In this document: positions 36,862-45,610 of the stretch, in pieces
How positions within the stretch are numbered: the stretch's first letter is position 1
How the letters are laid out: each line of letters begins with the position of its first letter
NCBI RefSeq assembly: GCF_029846235.1
Contig: NZ_JARVWP010000017.1
Span: forward strand, 1-64,000
Length of the DNA: 64,000 bases
Direction of reading: 5' to 3'
Source of the DNA: Bradyrhizobium sp. CER78
Lineage (GTDB): Bacteria > Pseudomonadota > Alphaproteobacteria > Rhizobiales > Xanthobacteraceae
Program-made: the position numbers and the translations under genes
Notes under the pieces: generated by a model
What the model was told of the DNA's origin: nothing
The model's database searches: none
Seen by the model: only the letters and a program-made list of their open reading frames with translations

Positions 36862-37134
36862 ATGCCGATTTTCAGGACGATCCTTGTTGTCGTATCGATT
36901 TTTCTTGCCGGTTTGTACGTCTACGACACCTGCCGCAGCGACAGCATTCTGTTGGCGGTTCCGGTAAACGACATCATCGCACGACGGTGGCCGGAATCGG
37001 ATGCTTTTCGTTCGACCGCGACCGCGGCTTCCACGGCCGCCACCGGGGCGACACCGGCAGCGCGCGTTAGGGAAACGTTTGCGATGTTTCTCGCCAGGGA
37101 CGCGCGGCGCCACACCATGCAGCGCAGTCTCTGA
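36862..37134 (+). CDS. Small membrane-anchored hypothetical protein, 90 aa
   Basis: A short N-terminal membrane helix (FRTILVVVSIFLAGLYVY) is followed by a soluble tail rich in Ala, Thr and Arg. An AAGAAGG lies about 14 nt before the ATG. It converges on the ATP-grasp gene with a 7-nt gap. No family recognised. Confidence 0.5.
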   Translation: MPIFRTILVVVSIFLAGLYVYDTCRSDSILLAVPVNDIIARRWPESDAFRSTATAASTAATGATPAARVRETFAMFLARDARRHTMQRSL

Positions 37135-37141
37135 AGCTGGG

Positions 37142-38176
37142 TCAGCCCAGGGATACGCCGGCCTTGGCGCGGCTGATTCCGAGCGTCACGATCCGGTTCA
37201 ACAGGCCCGGGTAATCGAGCCCGTCATGCCCGGCAGCCGTCGCGAACTCCTGGCTCTTGGCGATCTCGGGATTGGGATTGGCTTCGATGAAATACGGCAC
37301 GCCGTTGGTGGACAGGCGGAAGTCGATGCGCGCGTAGCCGTCGAGCCCCAGGGTGCGGTAGATGCGTTTCGCCAGCCGCTGAATGTGGGCGGATAGTTCC
37401 GGCGTGAGGTCGTCGGCCGGACCATCCGCAATTCCGATGCGCTCCTGATAGCTGGTATCGTGCTTGGCCTTTTCGGTCGCGATGTGCCGCGCGCCGGGGC
37501 CGCCCATGCTGCCGAATTTCAATTCCCACACCGGCAGGACGCGCAGCCGGTTGTTGCCGAGCACGCCGACATAAAGCTCGCGTCCTTCGATGAACTGCTC
37601 GGCGATGGCCGCCGTTCCGATCCGCTCATGGATGAAGGCGACGCGCTCCGCGAGCTTCTCGTCGGTATCGACGATCGACGCCTGCGAGATGCCCAACGAT
37701 CCATCGCTGCTCAGGCTCTTGACGATCAGCGGCAGCTCGAGACGCGGCGGCCGCTTGACCTTGCGACGCATCGGGAACACGGCGAAGGCCGGCACCGGGA
37801 TCCGGCGATGATGCACCAGCGTCTTCGACAGATCCTTGCCGCGCGCCAGGATCAGGCCGCGCGGGTTGCACCCGGTGTAGGGGATCTTCATCAGCTCGAG
37901 ATAGCTCGCGATGTGCTGATCATACACGACGTCGTAGTGAAACTCCTCCAGCAGCGTGAACACGATGTGCGGCTTGAAGCCTTCGATCTCGTCACGCACC
38001 GGCTTGATTTCCTCCTGCACACCGAGCGGGCGAACCTCATGGCCGGCCGTGCGCAGCGTGCTCACGACGTCGTATTCGGTCTTCCACTCGTTGATTTCCC
38101 GCGCCGAGTATCCATCGCTGCTATCGGGCGGCACACAGTCGGGATGCATGAGCACCAGAATGCGAAGGTGTTTCAT
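37142..38176 (-). CDS. ATP-grasp ligase, D-alanine-D-alanine ligase-like
   Basis: A 344-residue ATP-grasp enzyme. An N-terminal pre-ATP-grasp region (LRILVLMHPDCVPPD) with DVVYDQHIASYLELMKIPYTGCNPRG precedes the ATP-grasp part (PLIVKSLSSDGSLGISQASIV, FIEGRELYVGVLGNNRL). The Mg-binding end is RIDFRLSTNGVPYFIEANPNPEI. It is not a housekeeping Ddl by context: its ATG lies inside the stop of a zinc-metallopeptidase gene (ATGA overlap), so the two are made together. It may ligate an amino acid or peptide, or modify a peptide. Substrate unknown. Confidence 0.87.
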   Translation of the reverse strand: MKHLRILVLMHPDCVPPDSSDGYSAREINEWKTEYDVVSTLRTAGHEVRPLGVQEEIKPVRDEIEGFKPHIVFTLLEEFHYDVVYDQHIASYLELMKIPYTGCNPRGLILARGKDLSKTLVHHRRIPVPAFAVFPMRRKVKRPPRLELPLIVKSLSSDGSLGISQASIVDTDEKLAERVAFIHERIGTAAIAEQFIEGRELYVGVLGNNRLRVLPVWELKFGSMGGPGARHIATEKAKHDTSYQERIGIADGPADDLTPELSAHIQRLAKRIYRTLGLDGYARIDFRLSTNGVPYFIEANPNPEIAKSQEFATAAGHDGLDYPGLLNRIVTLGISRAKAGVSLG

Positions 38177-39201
38177 AGCGCGATCCACTTACGGCGCGAC
38201 GGGCCGAACAGCGCGTGCATGGTCTTGGCGGTCAGCAAGATGATGAAATTAGTCACGAGCTTATGCTCGGGGCCGACGGCACGCAAATTGAGCTCGCGGC
38301 AGCGCGAGATCATGTCGTCGAGCACGGCATCGAGCGTCAGCTGGTTCTCGCCGGTCCACCGTGCGACTAGCTGCCTGATATGAGCACGATGCCGCCTGAT
38401 GAACACCGCCGCCGGCTGATACCGCTGATGCCGCGGATCGGCGGAGAACAGCTTGGACAGATCGCGGTCATAGGTCTTCGGCGGCGTGAACGCGTAGAAC
38501 GCCTGCTTCTTCTTGTAGTGCTCGCCGAGCGTCTGCTTGAGCTCACGCAGCGGATCGACGCGTTCGCGCGTCGTCAGCAGCGGCCGCTTGCCGGCGATCT
38601 CGCCCATCAGCTCGTCGACATATTCGAGCTTCTTCAGCGCCGGCCAGCCGGCATAGCGCGTCCGCCAGTTCGAGCGCGGCCGCAGCCACACCGCGAAGGT
38701 CTCGGCGAAATCCTCGTCCGGATGGCTCTGCGCATACCAGAGCCGCAGATGCTGGACATAATTGCGGCTGGCCGGATTGGGCCGGTAGTAGCGCGGGTAG
38801 TGCTGCGAGGACGGACCGAACAGCTGCTGCCAGCGCCGGCGGCGTTGCAGCTGGTAGCCGTGCTGCACGGCGTGGCCCGCCTCGTGGCGGAGAATGGCCA
38901 TGCACTCGGACCACGAGGCGCCCTCGACGTCGAGCATCATCTTCTTCTCGAGCTTCATCAGGCGGGGATGGGCGAGATAGAACGGAATGGCGATGCCGGG
39001 CACATCCGCCGGGCTGAACCATTCGCTCGATATCCAGGTGTGCGGCCGCAGCCGGAGGCCGCGCTCCTCGAGCTCCTCGTAGAGCGTGCTGACGCAATCC
39101 GCGAGCCAGGTGCCTTCGACCGCAACCCTCAGACTGCTGAGGCGCTGCTGGAGCAGCTGCTCGTCCGTAAGGTTCTCCCAGGCATATTTGCGGCGCGGCA
39201 T
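38173..39201 (-). CDS. Putative zinc metallopeptidase with HEAGH motif
   Basis: A 342-residue protein with a gluzincin-like site: HEAGH at 106-110 and a candidate third ligand Glu167 in PDEDFAETFAVWL. The family resembles the putative zinc-binding metallopeptidases of unknown function. No signal peptide is present when the start is taken at the ATG at 39201; the upstream in-frame extension is low-complexity. Coupled by a 4-nt overlap to the ATP-grasp ligase. Substrate unknown. Confidence 0.83.
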   Translation of the reverse strand: MPRRKYAWENLTDEQLLQQRLSSLRVAVEGTWLADCVSTLYEELEERGLRLRPHTWISSEWFSPADVPGIAIPFYLAHPRLMKLEKKMMLDVEGASWSECMAILRHEAGHAVQHGYQLQRRRRWQQLFGPSSQHYPRYYRPNPASRNYVQHLRLWYAQSHPDEDFAETFAVWLRPRSNWRTRYAGWPALKKLEYVDELMGEIAGKRPLLTTRERVDPLRELKQTLGEHYKKKQAFYAFTPPKTYDRDLSKLFSADPRHQRYQPAAVFIRRHRAHIRQLVARWTGENQLTLDAVLDDMISRCRELNLRAVGPEHKLVTNFIILLTAKTMHALFGPSRRKWIAL

Positions 39202-39490
39202 AGGCTTCCAAAGTCGAAAATAAACCGGAATCGGGATGGTGTCATAGGTTGCCGCCGGCAACAACCGCCGGGCCTTCGCGGCCGGCCGTGGCCCGTCTGG
39301 TCCTGGGGCAGCCCCCGTCCGCACCGGCCGGCGCCTCCGCCGTGAGCCGGCCGCCCTCGCAGCGAGCCCCCGCCGCCGCACACCCGACTCATTGCAAGAC
39401 CCGCCACTGCGACCCCAGGTCACTGACGGACGTCTTCGTACCGTCTGCTATGATCGGCCATTGACCGGGCGATCATTTGAGGGGGCGACA

Positions 39491-39928
39491 ATGGATTATC
39501 GGCGGCGGCTGCTGTTTCACGGCATGGCCTTGTTCCTGATCGGGCTGTTGACCGGCCTTGCCGAGCAGCACTTCACCAATGTGCGGATGGCGCTCGCGGC
39601 GCATCTGGAAGGCGTGATGAACGGCACCTTCCTGCTCGCGGTCGGGGCAATCTGGAGCGAGGTCAGGCTGGCGTCCGGCCCGCGCGCGTTCGCCTACTGG
39701 GCGCTGCTCTGCGGGACCTATGGCAACTGGGCCGTGACGACGCTCGCCGCCGTGCTCGGGACCGGCGCACTCTCGCCGGTCACCGCGGCAGGACGCGGTG
39801 CCGCACCGTGGCAGGAGACGCTGGTGACCGCGGGGTTCATCTCGATCGGCCTTGCGATCATCGCGGCATCGGTCCTGCTGCTGTGGGGGCTGCGCGGCAA
39901 GGTCGGGCTTGCCCATGACGCGCGATGA
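39491..39928 (+). CDS. Hydroxylaminobenzene mutase-like small membrane protein
   Basis: A 145-residue protein with four hydrophobic helices. The pattern LIGLLTGLAEQHFTNVRMAL followed by HLEGVMNGTFLLAVGAIW matches the HabA/HabB hydroxylaminobenzene mutase family, which rearranges hydroxylaminobenzene to aminophenol. The ATG at 39491 follows GGGGGCGACA. Enzymatic role here is inferred only from family resemblance; many homologues are unstudied. Confidence 0.75.
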   Translation: MDYRRRLLFHGMALFLIGLLTGLAEQHFTNVRMALAAHLEGVMNGTFLLAVGAIWSEVRLASGPRAFAYWALLCGTYGNWAVTTLAAVLGTGALSPVTAAGRGAAPWQETLVTAGFISIGLAIIAASVLLLWGLRGKVGLAHDAR

Positions 39929-39948
39929 TCTCTCCTGACGGTCCGCCG

Positions 39949-41232
39949 TCAGCGCCGCCCGTGGTCCTGCGCCGCGCGTGCAGCGGCGGCGGCGCGGCGC
40001 TTGAGGAACTCACGCTCGCGCGCGTTGCCGGCCAAAGCGGCGGCCGCCTCGAACGCCGTGTGCGCCTCGGCGAAGCGGCTCAGGCGGTGCAGCAGATCGC
40101 CGCGCACGCTCGGCAGCAGGTGATAGGATTTCAGCGCCGGCTCATCGGCGAGAGCGTCGACGATCGCAAGCGCGGCCTGCGGCCCTTCCGCCATGCCGAT
40201 CGCGACCGCACGGTTGAGCTCGATGATGGGCGAGTCGAGCAGCGCGGCGAGATCGCCGTAGAGCGCGGCGATGCGGCGCCAGTCGGTCGCGCCGGGCGCA
40301 TCGGCCTCGGCGTGGCAGGCGGCGATCGCAGCCTGCAACGCGTAGAAGCCGCCGGCGCCGCCGAGCTCGCGAGCACGCGCCAGCGCCAGCTGCCCGCGGC
40401 GGATCTGCAGGCGATCCCACAGCGCGCGGTTCTGGTCCATCAGCAGGATCGGCTCGCCGTCCGCGTCGGTGCGCGCCGCCATCCGCGAGGCGTTGAACTC
40501 CATCAGCGCCAGCAGGCCGTGCGCCTCCGGCTCCGATGGCGCGATCGAGGTCAGCACGCGGCCGATCCGCAGCGCCTCGTCGCAGAGCTGCGGCCGCAGC
40601 CATTCGTCGCCGCGCGCAGCGGTATAGCCCTCGTTGAAGATCAGATAGGCGACCTCGAGCACCGAGGCGAGCCGCTCGGACAGCGCCGCGCCGCGCGGCG
40701 TCTCGTAGGCAAGGCCTGATTCCGACAGCGTGCGCTTGGCGCGCACGATGCGCTGGGCGATGGTCGCTTCCGCCTGCAGGAAGGCGCGCGCGATCTCCTC
40801 GGTGGTGAGGCCGCAGATCATCCGCAGCGCCAGCGCGGCGCGGGCCTCGCGGGACAGCAGCGGATGGCAGGCGGTGAAGATCAGCCGCAGCAGTTCGTCG
40901 CCGATATCGTCGTCGAGCGCGGAATCGAAATCGGGCATGGTCTCCTGCTCCCGCGCCAGGTCATGCGCCAGCATGCCGTGCCGCTGGCTGAGCATGCGAT
41001 TGCGGCGCAGGTGATCGAGCGCCCGGCGCTTGGCGACGGCCATCAGCCAGGCGCCCGGCTTCTCCGGCACGCCGCTGCCCGGCCAATGCTCGAGCGCCGC
41101 GATCAGCGTTTCCTGGATCAGATCCTCGGCGAGCGGCACGTCACGCAGCATCCGCGACAGGCTGGTGATCAGCCGCGGCTGCTCGATGCGCCACACCGCA
41201 AGGATCGTGGCCTGGATGTCGGCGACCGTCAT
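39949..41232 (-). CDS. ECF-family RNA polymerase sigma factor with C-terminal extension
   Basis: A 427-residue sigma factor. Region sigma2 (about 10-75: LAEDLIQETLIAALEHWP) and sigma4 (about 125-175: CGLTTEEIARAFLQAEATIAQR) are followed by a roughly 230-residue helical, TPR-like extension. This size and the neighbouring DGPF/YCII gene are features of the ECF42-type group, which has no classical anti-sigma factor. It lies 80 nt behind the partner gene on the same strand. Confidence 0.9.
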   Translation of the reverse strand: MTVADIQATILAVWRIEQPRLITSLSRMLRDVPLAEDLIQETLIAALEHWPGSGVPEKPGAWLMAVAKRRALDHLRRNRMLSQRHGMLAHDLAREQETMPDFDSALDDDIGDELLRLIFTACHPLLSREARAALALRMICGLTTEEIARAFLQAEATIAQRIVRAKRTLSESGLAYETPRGAALSERLASVLEVAYLIFNEGYTAARGDEWLRPQLCDEALRIGRVLTSIAPSEPEAHGLLALMEFNASRMAARTDADGEPILLMDQNRALWDRLQIRRGQLALARARELGGAGGFYALQAAIAACHAEADAPGATDWRRIAALYGDLAALLDSPIIELNRAVAIGMAEGPQAALAIVDALADEPALKSYHLLPSVRGDLLHRLSRFAEAHTAFEAAAALAGNAREREFLKRRAAAAARAAQDHGRR

Positions 41233-41312
41233 CGCCGCCGACCTGGATCGTTGCCTGGACGCGTCGTCTTCACGCGAACCGGAAGCCGCTTCGCCTGGAA
41301 ACGCTCCGCCCG

Positions 41313-41714
41313 CTACGCATCAAGCGCTGCGGACACATCGACCTGGCAGGCGCCGTCGACGCCCGGGGAGGCGAAGGGGCGCACCTCGCAGGTGCCGTCC
41401 CAACCGGGCATGTGCTCCTTGTGCAGCTGCATGAACTCCACGGCGGCAGCCACCGCCTCTTCCTTGTTGCGCAGCTCGAAGATCGCGTAGCCGCCGATCA
41501 TCTCCTTGGTCTCGATGAACGGCCCGTCGATGACGTTGAGCTTGCCGTCGGTGATGCGGACCTGGGCACCCATCGCGACCGGCAGCAGCCCGCCGGTATC
41601 GATCATGCGGCCGGCCTTGATCTCGCGCTCGGCGAGCTTGCCCATCGCCTCCATCAGGGCCGGCGTCGGCGGCCGCGGGGGCTGGGACGAGGTGACGATA
41701 TACATGAACCGCAT
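41313..41714 (-). CDS. DGPF/YCII-domain protein, ECF sigma partner
   Basis: A 133-residue protein with the namesake DGPFIETKEMIGGYAIFEL near 62-80. The ATG follows CAGGAG. YCII/DGPF proteins are regularly encoded next to ECF42-type sigma factors and are often their targets; how they act is poorly known. Confidence 0.88.
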   Translation of the reverse strand: MRFMYIVTSSQPPRPPTPALMEAMGKLAEREIKAGRMIDTGGLLPVAMGAQVRITDGKLNVIDGPFIETKEMIGGYAIFELRNKEEAVAAAVEFMQLHKEHMPGWDGTCEVRPFASPGVDGACQVDVSAALDA

Positions 41715-42076
41715 CGGAAAACTCCTGTTGGGGCGAGAAGCGACGATGATCGCCGCAAGACCGGCTCGCTATTGGTGACGACGATCCGGCGCCAATCGGA
41801 TCGACATGGGGTGGGGAATTATTTTCGGGCTAGACGACGGAACAGGGCAAACTGCGGACGCATCGGCGGCGCGCCCCCTTCCCCTTTACAGCCGCCGCGG
41901 ATGCGCGGGGCCAAAAATATCGAAAACAACCCCATGCAAAGGAGCCGGCGGGCTGCCGGCGTCCGACACCGGCACCTTGACACGTCGGGCAAATCAGGGA
42001 CATATTTCCAATATTCCGAAATCGCGCATGTTGTCCGCGGGTACCGCATGCGGCGGAGGTGACACTCGTCAGCCCC
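41715..42076. other. Gene-free stretch upstream of the DGPF gene
   Basis: A 362-nt spacer. It should hold the promoter of the DGPF/sigma transcription unit and the 3' end of the inhibitor transcript. A weak inverted sequence (ATTTC/GAAAT arms) lies near 42003-42021. No convincing gene was found on either strand. Confidence 0.4.
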
Positions 42077-42772
42077 CTACTGCTCCCGCAGCATGATCAG
42101 CGGGTCAGCACTGTCAGGGACGCGGCGCCACTGGGCGTTGTCGTCGGCCTCGAACTGCCAGGTCTCGCCCTTGGCCGACATCAGGATCATCTGGCCATGG
42201 TCGAGTCGCCACGTCGTCGGGTTGAAAGCCGCGACCGCGGGATCGCATTTGCCTTTCATGAACACCTGGAAATTGTCGTTGCCGGCGTCGGTGTTGGTCA
42301 GCACCAGGGCGCAGATCGCCTGGCCGTTGCCGCGCACCATCGACCAGTCGCCGATCATCTGGTCCATCGACTTGGCGAGCGAGCGGGCAGCGGCGAGATT
42401 TTGCAGGATGTAGACGCCCTCGTTGGTGCGCATGCCCTCGAAGATGCCGGTCTCGACCTCGGTGAAATCGATCACCGCCTCGCCGGCCGCGTTGTGCAGC
42501 CGCACGATGTCGCCGAGGCCCTTGATGCTCCAGCCGGTGATGTCCTTGGTGAAAGGCAGCGCCGCGGCGCAGGCCGGCTCGAGCTCGAGCTTCAAGCCTT
42601 GCGGCGTCGCATCGCTCTTCAGCGTCACGACGCAGGTCTTGCTGCGCTCGGTGGTGGCGAGCTCCCACTGCCCGACCATGTCCTTCTTCAACGTCGTGAC
42701 ATCCTGCGCCGCTGCCGAACCGCACGCGGCCAGCAGCAGACACAGCACGACGTTGAAGCGGGACAATGCCAT
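42077..42772 (-). CDS. Exported AprI/Inh-like protein, two domains
   Basis: A 231-residue protein with a lipoprotein-like or signal N-terminus (FNVVLCLLLAACGSAAAQ). Two repeats of about 100 residues each carry the AprI/Inh pattern: MVGQWELA with CVVTL, and MIGDWSMV with CALVLTN, each with a later cysteine. Known AprI/Inh proteins inhibit serralysin-type metalloproteases. The start overlaps the dehydrogenase stop by 1 nt, so it is part of the ABC operon. Confidence 0.85.
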   Translation of the reverse strand: MALSRFNVVLCLLLAACGSAAAQDVTTLKKDMVGQWELATTERSKTCVVTLKSDATPQGLKLELEPACAAALPFTKDITGWSIKGLGDIVRLHNAAGEAVIDFTEVETGIFEGMRTNEGVYILQNLAAARSLAKSMDQMIGDWSMVRGNGQAICALVLTNTDAGNDNFQVFMKGKCDPAVAAFNPTTWRLDHGQMILMSAKGETWQFEADDNAQWRRVPDSADPLIMLREQ

Positions 42773-43755
42773 CAGCGATCCCTAACCGGCGTCTCGGCAA
42801 CCGGCGTCAGCGGCGGCTTGCCGGCGAACCAGTTCTTGATGTTGTCGACCACGAGCTGGTCCATCGCGTTGCGCGTCACCACCGAGGCCGAACCGATATG
42901 CGGCAGCAGCACGACGTTCTGCATCGCCTTCAGCTCGTCCGGCACGTTCGGCTCGGCCGCGAACACGTCGAGACCGGCGGCGAGGATGGTGCCGGATTTC
43001 AGCGCCGCGACCAGCGCCGGCTCGTCGACGACAGAGCCGCGCGCAACATTGATCAGCACGCCGCGCGGGCCGAGCGCCTTGAGGACATCGGCATTGATCA
43101 TCTTCGCGGTCGAGGCGCCGCCCGGCACGATGACGATCAGGGTATCGACCGCCTTCGCCATCTCGATCAGGTCGGGATAGTGCTTGTAGGAGACGTCCTT
43201 GGATGGATTGCGCGAGTGATAGGACACCGGCACCCGCGAGGCTTCGAGCCGCCGCCCGATCGCCTGGCCGATGCGGCCCATGCCGACGATGCCGATCTTG
43301 CGGTCGCGCAGCGAACCGACGCTGAGCGGATAATTCTGGGTCTGCCACAGGCCAGAGCGCACGTAGCGGTCGGCCTTGACGAATTCGCGCAGCGTCGCGA
43401 TCAGCAGCCCCATCGCGACGTCGGCGACCTCCTCGGTCAGCACATCGGGCGTGTTGGTGACCACGATATTGTGATCGCGCGCATAGGCGGAATCGACGTG
43501 GTCGTAGCCGACGCCGAAGCTGCCGACGATCTCGAGCTTCGGAAACAGCGCCATCGCGGTCTTGTCGGTCGCCATCGTGTGATAGGTGACGGCGATGCCG
43601 CGGATCTTGCCCATCGTGTCCGGCGTCAGCCGCTCGAGGTCGCCGCGGCTCTCGGCCTTGTGCAGCACGTATTGGTCGGAAAAGCCGTTTTCGAGGATTG
43701 GCCGGATCGGTCCATAAATCAGCAGATCGATCTTTTCGGAAGAAATCGGGGCCAT
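42772..43755 (-). CDS. D-2-hydroxyacid dehydrogenase (glyoxylate/hydroxypyruvate reductase type)
   Basis: A 327-residue NAD(P)-dependent D-isomer 2-hydroxyacid dehydrogenase. The cofactor motif GMGRIGQAIGRRLEA is near 150, catalytic Arg in INVARGSVVDEPAL, Glu in the DVFAAEPNVP segment and His in LPHIGSAS. The ATG at 43755 is preferred over the adjacent TTG. It overlaps the permease stop by 1 nt and the inhibitor start by 1 nt, a tightly packed operon. Confidence 0.92.
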   Translation of the reverse strand: MAPISSEKIDLLIYGPIRPILENGFSDQYVLHKAESRGDLERLTPDTMGKIRGIAVTYHTMATDKTAMALFPKLEIVGSFGVGYDHVDSAYARDHNIVVTNTPDVLTEEVADVAMGLLIATLREFVKADRYVRSGLWQTQNYPLSVGSLRDRKIGIVGMGRIGQAIGRRLEASRVPVSYHSRNPSKDVSYKHYPDLIEMAKAVDTLIVIVPGGASTAKMINADVLKALGPRGVLINVARGSVVDEPALVAALKSGTILAAGLDVFAAEPNVPDELKAMQNVVLLPHIGSASVVTRNAMDQLVVDNIKNWFAGKPPLTPVAETPVRDR

Positions 43756-44543
43756 CAACTTTCCTTTCCTAACGCGCTCTCATGCCAACGCCGCAACAAC
43801 AGGTGCGAAACTAGCGCCAGCACCCCATAGATGACAATCCCGGCGAGCGATAGCAGCAGAAGTGCTGCGAACATGCGGGGAATATTCAGCCGGTAGCCGG
43901 ATTCAGCGATCCGGAACGCAAGGCCCAAGCCGGCGCCGGCACTGCCCGCCGCGATCTCCGCGACCACGGCGCCGATCAGCGACAGGCCGCCGGCGATGCG
44001 CAGGCCGCCGAGGATGTAGGGCAGCGCCGCGGGCAGCTTCAGGAACAGCAGCGTTTGCAGCCTTGACGCGCCGTAAAGTTGAAACAATCCGGCGAGGTTG
44101 CGATCGACCGAGCTGAGGCCGAGCGTGGTGTTCGACAGCACCGGAAAGAACGCCACGATCCAGGCGCAGACGATCACGGCGGTCTGCTGCTGCAGATAGA
44201 TCAGGAGCAGCGGCGCGATCGCGATCACGGGCGTGACCTGCAAGACCACCGCGTAGGGAAACAGTGAATATTCCAGCCATTTCGACTGGTTGAACAACAG
44301 CGCCAGCACGACGCCGCCGATTGCGGCGGCAACGAAACCCTCGAGCGTGGTCAGCAGCGTGACACCGAGCGATTGCGACAGGATCGGCCAGTCCGCAACC
44401 AGCGTCTTCAGCACCAACAGCGGGCTCGGCAGCACATAGGGCTGGATGCCATAGGCGCGGACGATCGCTTCCCAGAGCACGAGCCCCGCGGCAAACACCG
44501 CGACGGGAAGCAGAAAGCGGATGAGGTCCTGCGGAGACTTCAT
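43755..44543 (-). CDS. ABC transporter permease, SsuC/TauC-like
   Basis: A 262-residue inner-membrane permease of the nitrate/sulfonate/taurine type with about six helices and an EAA loop (LFQLYGASRLQTLLFLKLPAALPYILGGLRI). Its start overlaps the ATPase stop by 4 nt. Confidence 0.9.
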   Translation of the reverse strand: MKSPQDLIRFLLPVAVFAAGLVLWEAIVRAYGIQPYVLPSPLLVLKTLVADWPILSQSLGVTLLTTLEGFVAAAIGGVVLALLFNQSKWLEYSLFPYAVVLQVTPVIAIAPLLLIYLQQQTAVIVCAWIVAFFPVLSNTTLGLSSVDRNLAGLFQLYGASRLQTLLFLKLPAALPYILGGLRIAGGLSLIGAVVAEIAAGSAGAGLGLAFRIAESGYRLNIPRMFAALLLLSLAGIVIYGVLALVSHLLLRRWHESALGKES

Positions 44544-45346
44544 GCGCCCGCCTGCCCTGCATAGGATGGCGCCAGCGCATGGGAGACCTCTCGACAGAAC
44601 GCGGCATATTCGGCCGAGGTGCGGAACTCCTCGCCGCGCGGCTCGGCCGATGTAATGCGAAACTCGGCGCCGATCCGGCCCGGACGCGCCGTCATCACGA
44701 TCACGCGCTCGGAGAGATAGACCGACTCGAACACCGAGTGCGTCACGAAGATGACGGTCTTGTGCAAGTCACGCCACAGCGACAAGAGATCGTTGTTGAG
44801 GCGAAAGCGCGTGATCTCGTCGAGCGCCGCGAACGGCTCGTCCATCAGCAGGATGTCGGGATCGGTGACCAGCGCCCGTGCCAGCGATACCCGCATCTTC
44901 ATGCCGCCGGACAGTTCGCGCGGATAGGCGCCGGCGAACTCCGCCAGCCCGACCTGATCGAGCGCAGCATCGATGCGCATGTCGGCGTCAGCCACCGGCG
45001 CACGGGCAAGCTTCAGCGGCAGGCGGACATTGTCGCGCACGGTGGCCCACGGCATCAGGGTCGGCTCCTGGAACACGAAGCCGATCCTGTGGCTGCCGCG
45101 CCGCTCGGTGCCGTGATGCGCGAGCTCGACCGTGCCTGTGCTCGGTGCGGCGAGGCCTGCGATAATTCGCAGCGCAGTGGATTTGCCGCAACCGGAGGGC
45201 CCGAGCAGCGAGACGAACTCGCCGCGTTTGACATCGAGGTCGAGCGGCCCGAGCGCCATCACACCGCTATCATAGGTCTTGGTGACGCCGCGCAGGCGCA
45301 CCGCTGGGCTGCTGGCATCGGTTTCCGGCACGATGCTCTCTACCAT
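44540..45346 (-). CDS. ABC transporter ATPase, SsuB/TauB-like
   Basis: A 268-residue ATPase. Walker A GPSGCGKS is near residue 54, signature LSGGMKMR near 150 and Walker B ILLMDEPFAALDE near 172. The ATG at 45346 is chosen because the in-frame upstream codons run into the repeat element. It leads the permease-dehydrogenase-inhibitor operon. Confidence 0.92.
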   Translation of the reverse strand: MVESIVPETDASSPAVRLRGVTKTYDSGVMALGPLDLDVKRGEFVSLLGPSGCGKSTALRIIAGLAAPSTGTVELAHHGTERRGSHRIGFVFQEPTLMPWATVRDNVRLPLKLARAPVADADMRIDAALDQVGLAEFAGAYPRELSGGMKMRVSLARALVTDPDILLMDEPFAALDEITRFRLNNDLLSLWRDLHKTVIFVTHSVFESVYLSERVIVMTARPGRIGAEFRITSAEPRGEEFRTSAEYAAFCREVSHALAPSYAGQAGA

Positions 45347-45387
45347 CGACGGCTGGATTTTGCCGAGCGCGATCGTGCCGCGAAGGG

Positions 45388-45571
45388 CACCTCTCCCCAC
45401 CGGGGAGAGGTCGCGCTGAAAGCGCGGGTGAGGGGGCACAGGTCCCACGAGAGAGCGTCACCCCTCACCCGGATCGCATCTGGCGATGCGACATAGCCGA
45501 AGCGTTGCTTCGGCGTCGCTAAGTACGGCCGCCATAGGCGGCCTATGCCTCTCCCACAAGGGGAGAGGTGG
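45388..45571. repeat. Dispersed repeat of the CACCTCTCCCC/GGGGAGAGGT type
   Basis: The hairpin CCTCTCCCC-acc-GGGGAGAGG at 45389-45411 is followed by GCGGGTGAGGGG, its inverted counterpart CCCCTCACCCGGATCGC and a closing CCTCTCCC/GGGGAGAGG hairpin. The same modules recur at about 57797-57921 and 62521-62725. It separates the binding-protein gene from the ATPase gene. Confidence 0.8.
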
Positions 45572-45610
45572 ACCTCCGATGCGGCAACCGCTTTGATCAC
45601 GAGTCCTAAC

